Shown: positions 1 to 8,323 of the stretch, piece by piece | How positions within the stretch are numbered: position 1 is the first letter of the stretch | Layout: every line of letters starts with the position of its first letter | Assembly: GCA_900553755.1 (NCBI GenBank) | Contig: USEX01000003.1 | Coordinates: 1-64,000 of the forward strand | Length of the DNA: 64,000 nt | Direction of reading: 5' to 3' | Origin: an uncultured Clostridium sp. | GTDB taxonomy: Bacteria > Bacillota > Clostridia > TANB77 > CAG-508 | The notes under the pieces: model-generated | What the model saw: the letters and a program-made list of their open reading frames with translations, nothing else | The model's database searches: none | What the model was told of the DNA's origin: nothing | Made by a program: the position numbers and the translations under genes

Positions 1-809
1 ATTTTTTTAAATATTCCTATTACAAATATAATAGCACATACAATTAAACAGCCGGTACCAAGCATTTTCCCAACTTCAGATAATTTTTTCTGAATAGGTG
101 TTTCTGGCGCTTCATCTTCTATTATCATATTAGCAATTTTTCCCACCGTAGTATCCATACCAGTTTGGGTTACAATCGCTTCACCATGCCCATTTACTGC
201 AATTGTAGTAGCAAAAGCCATATTAACCTGGTCTGCAAGTGGTGTATTTTGCATTAATTTATTATTAGCCTGTTTTAAAACTGGTACTGTTTCTCCTGTT
301 AAACTGGCTTCTTCTATTTTCAAATCATTTGCTTCTATTAATCTACAATCTGCAGGAACATAGTTTCCTGCTTCAATTATTACAATATCGCCTGGCACAA
401 TTTTTGCTACTTCTATTTCTTTTATCTTGCCATCTCTTCTTACTTTAGCAATTGGTTCCGCCATTTTCCTTAATGCCTCCAGCGACTTCTCTGCTTTCTC
501 TTCCTGAATTAATCCCATAACAGCATTAAATATTACAATTGCTATGATTATAATTGAGTCTATATAATCTCCGCTTCCATCTAAATATGCCATAACGGCT
601 GATATGATAGAAGCTACTATTAAAATAATTATCATAAAATCGTTGAATTGTTTTAAAAATCTTATAAAGAGATTTTCTTTTTTCTTCTCTTTTAAAACAT
701 TTTCTCCGTATTTTTCTAATCTTTCATTCGCTTCTACTTCAGATAATCCCGTTATGACATTAGTTTTTAATTTTTTTATAGTTTCTTGAACATCCATCGT
801 ATACCACAT
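1..809 (-). CDS. Cation-transporting P-type ATPase, N-terminal part (cut by window edge)
   Basis: About 269 N-terminal residues of a P2-type ATPase that would pump a cation, probably Ca2+, across the membrane at the cost of ATP. Seen: an N-terminal cation-ATPase domain with ITGLSEVEA near residue 20, two hydrophobic helices around residues 55-110, and the actuator domain with the SLTGE loop followed by VPV. The phosphorylation DKTGT site and the nucleotide-binding domain lie beyond position 1, so substrate residues cannot be read. Start ATG at 809 (MWYTMDV) has AGGAG ten bases upstream. The gene follows smc after 56 bp. PacL/LMCA-type Ca2+ ATPase is the likeliest subgroup by inference. Confidence 0.85.
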   Translation of the reverse strand, partial: MWYTMDVQETIKKLKTNVITGLSEVEANERLEKYGENVLKEKKKENLFIRFLKQFNDFMIIILIVASIISAVMAYLDGSGDYIDSIIIIAIVIFNAVMGLIQEEKAEKSLEALRKMAEPIAKVRRDGKIKEIEVAKIVPGDIVIIEAGNYVPADCRLIEANDLKIEEASLTGETVPVLKQANNKLMQNTPLADQVNMAFATTIAVNGHGEAIVTQTGMDTTVGKIANMIIEDEAPETPIQKKLSEVGKMLGTGCLIVCAIIFVIGIFKK

Positions 810-865
810 ATCACACACACTCCTTTGTTTTTATATATAGTATTCTTCTTGTCCAATAAATAGAA

Positions 866-3800
866 CTATTTTAATCTCATTGAAAGCAATTTACTTATTC
901 CTTTTTCTTCCATTGTTACACCATATACAGTATCAGCTATTTCCATAGTTCCCTTTCTGTGCGTAATTACTAGGAATTGTGTATCATTGCTAAATTTTTT
1001 CAAATATAATGCAAATCTATTTACATTTACATCGTCTAAAGCTGCTTCTATTTCGTCTAATATACAGAATGGAGCTGGATTTATTTTCAATATAGCAAAT
1101 AGTATAGCTATTGCTGTTAAAGCCTTTTCTCCTCCTGATAGTAGCATCATATTTTGTAGCTTCTTTCCTGGTGGTTGAACCCTTATATCAATTCCACATT
1201 CTAGTATATTGTTTTCATCATCTAAAATTAGTTCTGCCTTTCCACCACCAAATAGCTCAACAAATACATCATTAAAGTTTTTGTTAATCTTCTTAAACTG
1301 TTCAGCAAATTGATTTTTCATTGTACTTGTCATATCAGATATAACCGTTCTTAATTTGCTCATTGATTCTTCTAAGTCATATCTCTGCTCATTCATAAAA
1401 TCGTATCTTTCTTGCATTTTCTTATATTCTTCTATTGATTCTATGTTTATACTGCCCAAGTCTCTAATTTTTGTTCTTAATTCATTAGTTATTTTTTGTG
1501 CAAGCTGTACATTCTCTGGCTTCTTATATTCTCCTGCATTATTTGGAGTTATTTCATATTCTGTCCATAATTTATTTATTAATTCTTCTACATCTTGCTC
1601 TTGCTTTGTTTTCTTATTTTCTAGCTTAATTATTTGTTCTTTTAATCCGTTTAAAACATCAAATTGGTCTGTTATTTGCTTTTCTATCTTTTCCTGTTTA
1701 TTATTTATACTATCCCTTTGCTGTTTCATGCTTTCTATCTTTGATGAACTATTTTCTACATCTGCTTTTGTTCTTTCAATATCTAATTTGCATTTTTCTA
1801 TAAACTCTTCTAAATTTTTAGCTTCTATTTTTGCATTTTCTATATCTACTTTTTTATTTTTTATATTGTTTTTTGCATTTTCTATGTCCTGCTCTATTCT
1901 CTCTAGCATTTCATCAATAGAGCTATTGCTTTCATCAAATGATGATACAGAAATTTTTAAATCTGTTATATATAGGTTCAAATTATCTATATACTCTTGG
2001 TCATCTTTATTTAATTCTGCAAAATTTGTAATTTCTGCATTCAACTCTAAAATTTCTTTTTCTATATTCTTTAAAACTTGTTCTGTTCCTGCTTTTCCAG
2101 CTATAATCTCTTCTTTTTGCTTCGTAATATTTTCTAGTTCTTTTTTTGCTTTTTCCAAATTCTGCTCTAGTTTTAATACACTAGAATCAATCATCTCTAC
2201 TTTTTGTTTCTCTGTAGCATATTTTATTTCTATATCTTGTAAATCTTTTTCAAGTGCTGCTGCATTTTCTATTGTGTCTGTTATACTTGTAGAAAATTCT
2301 TCTTTTTCTTTAGAGATTGTGTTTATCTGCTTTTGCAATGTGTTCAGATTTTTTGTTATTTCTTCTATTTCTCTTCCTCTGCCTAAAATATTAACAGTTT
2401 TTTGCGCTACTGAACCACCAGACATTGCTCCTGATGGATTTATTATATCTCCTTGTATTGTTACTATTTTAAACGAATAATTGTTTAGTTTAGCCAATGT
2501 AATTGCTGAATCCATATTTTCTACAATCACTGTTCTGCCTAACAAATTCAAAACTATATCATTATACTTTTTATCACATTTTACTAGGTCTGAAGCTATC
2601 CCTATAACTCCATTAATTCCATGATTGTTTATTTTTTCTAATTTTCTACCATGTATTGCAGAAATTGGTAGAAAGCTAGCTCTTCCTAAATTATTTTTTC
2701 TTAAATACTCTATTAATCTTTTAGCATCATTTTCTTCTTGTGTTACTATGTTTTGCATTGTAGCGCCTAAGCACATCTCTATTGCAGTTTCATATTCTTT
2801 ATTAGTAGAAATAAGGTTGGCCAAAGCTCCATATACACCCTTATTTAAGTTTGAGTCATTTTCACATGCTAACAATAAAGATTTTACGCTCTTCATGTAT
2901 CCATCTTTTTCTTTTTCTGTTTCTTGCAAAAACTTCAATTTAGAATTTTTTATTCTATATTCATCTGAAAGCCTATTTATTTTATCATCAAATTCTTTTA
3001 TTTTGGCAATTGCTTCTTCTTTTTTTGTTTTTGTTTCATTAAGTTTGCTTATTGCCTTATTTCTTACATTATCTATATCTAAGAATCCTTTTGATATTTC
3101 TTGTTTTTCCAGCCTTGCTGCATCTAATTCAGAAATAATTAATTGAGTGTCTTGCTTTAAAGTTTTCTGTCTTTTTTCTAAGTTTTCAAAATTAATACCA
3201 TATGAATTTATATCATTTTGTCTTTCATATTTTAAATTTATATTTTCTTCTACTTTTTTCTTTTTCTCTTCTATTTCAAGCTCTTTTGACGATAATTTCT
3301 TGGTTAACTCTGCTAACTCTGCTTCTTTTTGCTTTAACTCATTCTCAAATTTTTCTTTATTTACTGATAAATTATCCTTTTTTTCTATTCTGTTTCTCTT
3401 TTCTTCTTCTAATTCACCTATCCTTGTTTCAAGTTCAGTTACTTCATTTTCGTATCTTCTTACATTAATATTATTATTAGAAATTTTTTCTTTCGAAATA
3501 TTTATATCTGAATTTATTTGCTCTATTTTTGTTTTGCTTTCAAAACCAATATTTTGTGTATTTTCTATCTCTGCTATTATCTCATCTAATTTTTGTTTTA
3601 ATTCAGCTTTATTTTCTTGTAATTTATCTAAGTTGTATTCTTCGTCTTCCTTCTGATCCTCAAGTATTTCCATATCTTTAACAAGTTGTTCTAATTTTTC
3701 TTTATATGAATTTATGTTATACACAAATAATCCAACTTCTACACTTTTAAGTTCTTCTCTTAAATTTAAAAATTGTTTTGCCTTTTCTGACTGTAATTTT

Positions 3801-4414
3801 AATGGCTCTATTTGTCCTTCTATTTCTGATAAAATATCATTTATTCTTAATAAATTTAATTTAGTTTGTTCCAACTTTTTTTCTGATTCTTGTTTTCTTG
3901 TTCTATATTTTACTATTCCTGCAGCTTCTTCAAATATATGTCTTCTATCTTCTGATTTGTTGCTCAAAATTTCATCTATCTTGCCTTGGCCTATTATAGA
4001 ATAGCCATCTTTGCCTATTCCTGTATCCATAAACAATTCCAAAATATCCTTTAATCTGCAAGGAACTTTATTTATAAAATATCCTGTTTCACCACTTCTA
4101 TATATTTTCCTTGTAACAACAACTTCATTGTATTCTATTGGTAAACTTTGGTCGCTATTATCAATTACAATGGATGCTTCTGCAAACCCCAAAGACTTTC
4201 TGTTCTCTGTTCCAGCAAATATAATATCTTCTGATTTTGCTCCTCTCAAAGATTTCATGCTTTGCTCGCCCAAAACCCATCTTATGCTATCTGAGATATT
4301 ACTCTTACCAGATCCATTTGGTCCAATAACTCCTGTAATTCCTGGCTTAAATTCTAATATTGTTTTATCTGGAAATGATTTAAAACCTTGTAATTCTAAT
4401 CTTTTTAAGTACAT
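866..4414 (-). CDS. smc: Chromosome segregation ATPase SMC
   Basis: Full-length 1182-residue SMC, the usual size for Firmicutes. It forms an ATP-gated dimer with ScpA/ScpB that compacts and segregates the chromosome. Seen: N-terminal Walker A GPNGSGKS (residues 32-39), long coiled coils either side of a hinge around residues 520-640, and a C-terminal head with signature LSGGE (1092-1096) and Walker B ILDE (about 1118-1121). The start has GGGAG six bases upstream. The usual neighbours rnc and ftsY are not adjacent. The stop codon is TAG right after the normal C-terminus, showing that amber is an ordinary stop in this genome. Confidence 0.98.
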   Translation of the reverse strand: MYLKRLELQGFKSFPDKTILEFKPGITGVIGPNGSGKSNISDSIRWVLGEQSMKSLRGAKSEDIIFAGTENRKSLGFAEASIVIDNSDQSLPIEYNEVVVTRKIYRSGETGYFINKVPCRLKDILELFMDTGIGKDGYSIIGQGKIDEILSNKSEDRRHIFEEAAGIVKYRTRKQESEKKLEQTKLNLLRINDILSEIEGQIEPLKLQSEKAKQFLNLREELKSVEVGLFVYNINSYKEKLEQLVKDMEILEDQKEDEEYNLDKLQENKAELKQKLDEIIAEIENTQNIGFESKTKIEQINSDINISKEKISNNNINVRRYENEVTELETRIGELEEEKRNRIEKKDNLSVNKEKFENELKQKEAELAELTKKLSSKELEIEEKKKKVEENINLKYERQNDINSYGINFENLEKRQKTLKQDTQLIISELDAARLEKQEISKGFLDIDNVRNKAISKLNETKTKKEEAIAKIKEFDDKINRLSDEYRIKNSKLKFLQETEKEKDGYMKSVKSLLLACENDSNLNKGVYGALANLISTNKEYETAIEMCLGATMQNIVTQEENDAKRLIEYLRKNNLGRASFLPISAIHGRKLEKINNHGINGVIGIASDLVKCDKKYNDIVLNLLGRTVIVENMDSAITLAKLNNYSFKIVTIQGDIINPSGAMSGGSVAQKTVNILGRGREIEEITKNLNTLQKQINTISKEKEEFSTSITDTIENAAALEKDLQDIEIKYATEKQKVEMIDSSVLKLEQNLEKAKKELENITKQKEEIIAGKAGTEQVLKNIEKEILELNAEITNFAELNKDDQEYIDNLNLYITDLKISVSSFDESNSSIDEMLERIEQDIENAKNNIKNKKVDIENAKIEAKNLEEFIEKCKLDIERTKADVENSSSKIESMKQQRDSINNKQEKIEKQITDQFDVLNGLKEQIIKLENKKTKQEQDVEELINKLWTEYEITPNNAGEYKKPENVQLAQKITNELRTKIRDLGSINIESIEEYKKMQERYDFMNEQRYDLEESMSKLRTVISDMTSTMKNQFAEQFKKINKNFNDVFVELFGGGKAELILDDENNILECGIDIRVQPPGKKLQNMMLLSGGEKALTAIAILFAILKINPAPFCILDEIEAALDDVNVNRFALYLKKFSNDTQFLVITHRKGTMEIADTVYGVTMEEKGISKLLSMRLK

Positions 4415-4446
4415 GTTTTTCTCCCTTTTTATTGCTTATTACTACA

Positions 4447-4480
4447 TAAAAAAATCACATAGCATTTACTATGTGATTTT
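4447..4480 (-). terminator. Rho-independent terminator after the coiled-coil gene
   Basis: Perfect 12-bp stem (4451-4462 with 4469-4480) and six-base loop, followed on the minus strand by a run of T. It separates the 556-residue coiled-coil gene from smc, so smc needs its own promoter or read-through. Confidence 0.85.
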
Positions 4481-4522
4481 ATCATAAAAATTTGCATTTG
4501 TGTACAAATTTTGAGTTTTTAT

Positions 4523-6193
4523 TTATCTTTCTTCCCTATCATCATTGTCTCTTACATTTTCTGCAGCAGCTCTTACTTGTGTTTGTACAGGTTGTTGTCT
4601 GTTTTCCATTGTTGGAACTGCTATTCTAGTTCTAAAGTTTTCTTCTTCTCTTCTATCTTCAGCTGATGGTAAAGCTTCTGGTATTTCAGCTTCATTAAGC
4701 ATTTTGTTTGAAACTGCATCTCTTTTCTTTTGTAGCCACATTTGTAACTTAGTGAATTTTGAGCATTTTACCTTTGCATAATACTTAGCGTTTAAAGCTT
4801 CAGCTTTAAGTGCTTTATAGTTTTCTCTGTCTGCAAAGTATTCCTTAATTCTGTTCCTTAGTTTTCCATCATTTCTAAGTTCATATGTTATATCAACTGT
4901 AGAATCTCTTCTGCTAGCTTGATTTTCTATCATCTCTGCATAATCATTTAGTTGATAATCCAATTCATTTCTTATTGACCTTTTTTGCTGTTCACTTTTG
5001 TTTTTATCTTCCATTCTTCTTTGTTGTTGCAATAGCATAGCAGCTACCACATCAATATCACCATGTTCTTTTAGCCATTCTATTTTTCCTTTAAATTCTG
5101 TTCTTTCTATGGCTTCTCTCTTTTTAGCTATTTCTTCTCTCGAGAATTCCACTCCATTTACTACTATATTCTTACGATTTCTTTCTATGTGTAAGCAATA
5201 TTTATTAGCTTCTACAGCAGGAGTTGAATTACTACTTATATCTTCCCATTTTGTTTCTGGTTTTTTCATATTCTTTTCTATGCTTTCATTTACTTCATCA
5301 ACTATATCTGGTTCACTTTCTCCATTCTCTTTATGTTCAGATTGAGCTTTTTTCTCTGCACTATTATCTATTGTTGGTGATTTAGTTTCTTCCTTACCAC
5401 CTTCGATATTTTGCTCTATGCTTTGATTTATCTCATCCCATAATTTTTCTTTTCTCTCTTCTTCTGCCTTAGCTGGATCTTTTCTTTCTTCCCTTGCATA
5501 CATTTCTTTATATTCACTTGGAGTTAGTGTGATTGATAATAGTTCATTTTTAAAGTTTTGATATTCATCTATTTTAGAATTTAACTCTTTGATGTTGTTC
5601 CTTATTCCTTCTTGTTCTTTGTATATTTCTTGCCATTTAAACTTATCTTCGTGCCTTGCACCTTCTGCATAGAACTCTCTCAATTCTAGGTCTTTCTTTG
5701 CTAATTCTAATTCACCTTTAGCAACTTCTTTCTTCATTTCTTCTATTTCCATCGTAATTGTTTTAAAATTTGCATCTGTTCTAAAATATTTTTTATTATC
5801 TTTTTCTTCTTTTATTTGGTTTTCTACTTTTTTATTTTCTGCTACTAAATTTGCTTTTTCTGCCTTTATAGTTTTTTCTATTTCTTTATTCTCTTTTGCC
5901 AAATTTGCTTTTTCTAATTCAATCTGCTTATTTACTTCATCTTGAAGGGCCGCTCTATCAATTTCAAACTCTGCATCGCTAAATGTAATTTGCAATTGTG
6001 ACTCTAATTTTTTTATTCTTTCCGCACTCTTTTTATTATTTATTTCCAATTGTCCTTCTAATTTGTTTACTTTAGCTGCATTTTCTTCTTTGTTTTCATC
6101 AATTTTTCCTTCATATTCTGATATTTTATTGCCAAATTTTTTATACTCTTCAATTAATTTTTCTGTTTTTTGAAATTCTTCAACTCTTTTCAT
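4523..6193 (-). CDS. Large coiled-coil protein of unknown function
   Basis: A 556-residue, very charged protein that I do not recognise. Residues 1 to about 190 are almost pure Glu/Lys-rich coiled coil with near-repeats (EKANLAKENKEIEK, then EKANLVAENKKVEN). The middle carries two similar acidic segments (DEINQSIEQNIEGG and DEVNESIEKNMKK) in a low-complexity linker. The last 200 residues are again helical and basic, ending in an acidic tail. No signal peptide, membrane helix, Cys motif or nucleotide-binding loop is visible, so it is probably a cytoplasmic structural or scaffold protein. It is a single-gene unit with a near-consensus promoter at 6227-6255, AGGAG before the ATG, and a strong terminator. 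Placement beside smc may be coincidence. Confidence 0.85.
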   Translation of the reverse strand: MKRVEEFQKTEKLIEEYKKFGNKISEYEGKIDENKEENAAKVNKLEGQLEINNKKSAERIKKLESQLQITFSDAEFEIDRAALQDEVNKQIELEKANLAKENKEIEKTIKAEKANLVAENKKVENQIKEEKDNKKYFRTDANFKTITMEIEEMKKEVAKGELELAKKDLELREFYAEGARHEDKFKWQEIYKEQEGIRNNIKELNSKIDEYQNFKNELLSITLTPSEYKEMYAREERKDPAKAEEERKEKLWDEINQSIEQNIEGGKEETKSPTIDNSAEKKAQSEHKENGESEPDIVDEVNESIEKNMKKPETKWEDISSNSTPAVEANKYCLHIERNRKNIVVNGVEFSREEIAKKREAIERTEFKGKIEWLKEHGDIDVVAAMLLQQQRRMEDKNKSEQQKRSIRNELDYQLNDYAEMIENQASRRDSTVDITYELRNDGKLRNRIKEYFADRENYKALKAEALNAKYYAKVKCSKFTKLQMWLQKKRDAVSNKMLNEAEIPEALPSAEDRREEENFRTRIAVPTMENRQQPVQTQVRAAAENVRDNDDREER

Positions 6194-6226
6194 AAAACGT
6201 CTCCTTTACATAACAATACTATTTTA

Positions 6227-6255
6227 ATTATACACTATAATGCTTTTTTCGTCAA
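6227..6255 (-). promoter_or_regulatory. Sigma-A promoter of the coiled-coil gene
   Basis: TTGACG (6250-6255) and TATAAT (6227-6232) on the minus strand with a 17-bp spacer, about 35 bp upstream of the ATG at 6193. This implies vegetative, fairly strong transcription. Confidence 0.8.
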
Positions 6256-6273
6256 CTTTGAGCGAAATGTAAC

Positions 6274-6325
6274 AAAAAAGATATAATTGTAATATTTTTG
6301 CAATTTATTACAAATTATATCTTTT
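6274..6325 (-). terminator. Terminator after trmFO
   Basis: Long AT-rich hairpin (6276-6294 pairing with 6306-6325, one bulged base) followed on the minus strand by six or more T. It lies five bases after the trmFO stop. Confidence 0.8.
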
Positions 6326-6329
6326 AACT

Positions 6330-7697
6330 TTATATATTTTCTAAAGCCCTATCTGCCAATTTTGTATATCTTAATTTTTTATCTCTTATTTTTTCACCAT
6401 CTAATTCTGGTAATATTCCAAAATTTGCATTCATTGGCTGAAATTTTTCGTTTTCTGTGGATATATACTTTGCAAGAGCTCCTATCACAGTTTCTTTTGG
6501 AAATTGTTTTTTGCTTTTTCCTAATATCATATTGGCAGCATTTATTCCGGCTACTAATCCAGAAGAAATTGATTCCACATATCCTTCTACTCCAGTAATT
6601 TGTCCTGCAAAAAATATGTTGTTATTACTTTTTAAATTATAAGTATTGTCTAGTAGTTTCGTAGAATTTATAAACATGTTTCTATGCATTACACCATACT
6701 TCATAAACTCAGCATTTTCTAAGCCCGGAATCATACTAAATACTCTTTTTTGCTCACCAAATTTCAAATTAGTTTGAAAGCCCACCATATTGTATAATGT
6801 GCCCTCTTCATTATCTTGCCTTAATTGAACAACTGCATATGGTCTATAACCTGTGCGTAGATCTGTAAATCCCATTGGTTTTAGAGGACCATATCTTAAT
6901 GTATCCATACCCCTTTTTGCCATTACTTCTACTGGCATACAGCCTTCGAAAATTTCACTTTTTTCAAATTGATGCAACTCTACAACTTCTGCAGATACAA
7001 GTTCATTCCAAAACTTCTCATATTCTTCTTTATTTAATGGAAGATTTATATAGCTTTTATCAATTTCTTTACACTGTTTTATTTTTTCCTTCCACTCTTC
7101 AACATTTTCTTCTTTAGGTCTCTCTTGTTCATATCTATTGCCCCAAAATGCTATATTAAAATTTATGCTATCTTTTGATATTATCGGAGCTGCAGCATCA
7201 TAAAAATGTAAATCTTCTTGTCCAGTAAACTCTAATATTTCTTTTGATAAATTATCAGATGTTAATGGTCCCGTTGCAATTACTACTATATTATTTTGTA
7301 TTAATTCCTTTAAAGTAAGACCATTTTCACCTATTTCTTGCCTTATTACTTCTATGTTGCTATTGTTTTCTATTTCTGCTGTTACTTTTTGTGCAAATTT
7401 TTCTCTATCCACTGCTAAGGCTTGTCCTGCTGGCACTGATGTTTCATCTGCAATTTTTATTAATAGCGAATCCAAAATGCGTAATTCTTCTTTTAATACG
7501 CCACAAGCATTTGTATGTAGATTAGACTTGAATGAATTGCTACATACAATTTCTGCTAAATCAGCATTTGAATGTGCTGGAGAAAATTTATATGGTTTCA
7601 TTTCATAAAGTTTTACTTTTATTCCTCTTTTTGCAATCTGGTATGCTGCCTCACATCCTGCCAATCCACCACCAATTACTATTATTTCTTTTTCCAT
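6330..7697 (-). CDS. trmFO: tRNA (uracil-54-C5) methyltransferase, folate/FAD-dependent
   Basis: 455-residue TrmFO, which makes ribothymidine-54 in the T-loop of tRNAs using methylenetetrahydrofolate and FAD. Seen: N-terminal FAD-binding GGGLAGCEA (residues 9-17), the KLYEMKP segment typical of the GidA/TrmFO family, and the EGCMPVE motif with the catalytic-type Cys, then a C-terminal GQITGVEGY FAD contact. Length is normal. It heads toward its own terminator; the upstream gene is the nucleosidase-like ORF 16 bp away. It is one of four tRNA-modification genes in this window. Confidence 0.97.
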   Translation of the reverse strand: MEKEIIVIGGGLAGCEAAYQIAKRGIKVKLYEMKPYKFSPAHSNADLAEIVCSNSFKSNLHTNACGVLKEELRILDSLLIKIADETSVPAGQALAVDREKFAQKVTAEIENNSNIEVIRQEIGENGLTLKELIQNNIVVIATGPLTSDNLSKEILEFTGQEDLHFYDAAAPIISKDSINFNIAFWGNRYEQERPKEENVEEWKEKIKQCKEIDKSYINLPLNKEEYEKFWNELVSAEVVELHQFEKSEIFEGCMPVEVMAKRGMDTLRYGPLKPMGFTDLRTGYRPYAVVQLRQDNEEGTLYNMVGFQTNLKFGEQKRVFSMIPGLENAEFMKYGVMHRNMFINSTKLLDNTYNLKSNNNIFFAGQITGVEGYVESISSGLVAGINAANMILGKSKKQFPKETVIGALAKYISTENEKFQPMNANFGILPELDGEKIRDKKLRYTKLADRALENI

Positions 7698-7713
7698 AAA
7701 AGTTCCTCTTTCA

Positions 7714-8313
7714 TTACATTTTACAATATTCTAGTCCACTAGTTAATTCCATTAGGCTTCCTATATCTATATTTTCATAATAATTATCTAAACTTAAATT
7801 ATCACTTACCTTTTTTAGTGACAACAATTTTATTCCATGGATGCAGCATATTAAGTATATAGAATGTAATTCCATATCAAAAAGTACATCCTCTGATATA
7901 GTTGTACCTGTTACAAATTTTTCAGCTGTATAACATGGTAATTTACTTATTTTTTCATTTTCAATTTTTACTATTAATTCTTTATTATCAATTCCATCCA
8001 TGGTATATTTTTCTTCACCAGGAATTTCCCATTCATAATTATATATTTCTCTTACATTTACCCATGTTCCTATTTCTGAATTTGTAGAACCCGCATAGCC
8101 TAAATTTATGATAATATCAGGCTTTTCATAATTTTCCATATATATTGCTAAATTCATCGCAACACGTTGTTTTCCTATTCCAGTTATTAATAAACGTGTT
8201 GAGCCTTTTTCATATATTTTAAGCTTGGCGCCTTCAATCTTTTTTAATTCTAATTCCTTCACTATACCTTTTGCCTCTTTTTCCATGGCAATCACATATA
8301 AAATATTCTTCAT
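7714..8313 (-). CDS. Nucleoside phosphorylase/nucleosidase-fold protein
   Basis: 199-residue protein with the purine nucleoside phosphorylase (PNP/MTAN) fold: an N-terminal AMEKEAKGI segment like that of MTA/SAH nucleosidases, TGIGKQRVAMN for the phosphate/ribose region, INLGYAGS, and a GTTISED segment. The usual catalytic Asp-containing SDxxxx C-terminus appears as VSDNLS. Substrate is unknown; hydrolysis of methylthioadenosine, SAH or futalosine is possible. The start is taken at 8313 (MKNILYV), which has AAGGGG six bases upstream and lies 10 bp after the SNF2 stop; an earlier ATG overlapping that stop lacks a good site. Probably co-transcribed with the helicase. Confidence 0.75.
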   Translation of the reverse strand: MKNILYVIAMEKEAKGIVKELELKKIEGAKLKIYEKGSTRLLITGIGKQRVAMNLAIYMENYEKPDIIINLGYAGSTNSEIGTWVNVREIYNYEWEIPGEEKYTMDGIDNKELIVKIENEKISKLPCYTAEKFVTGTTISEDVLFDMELHSIYLICCIHGIKLLSLKKVSDNLSLDNYYENIDIGSLMELTSGLEYCKM

Positions 8314-8323
8314 AAAATTCCCC

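Noticed and set aside
1356..2480. A 374-residue open frame on the plus strand
   Set aside because: It is the antisense shadow of smc coiled-coil codons; no ribosome site, and its content is just Ser/Phe-rich mirror sequence.
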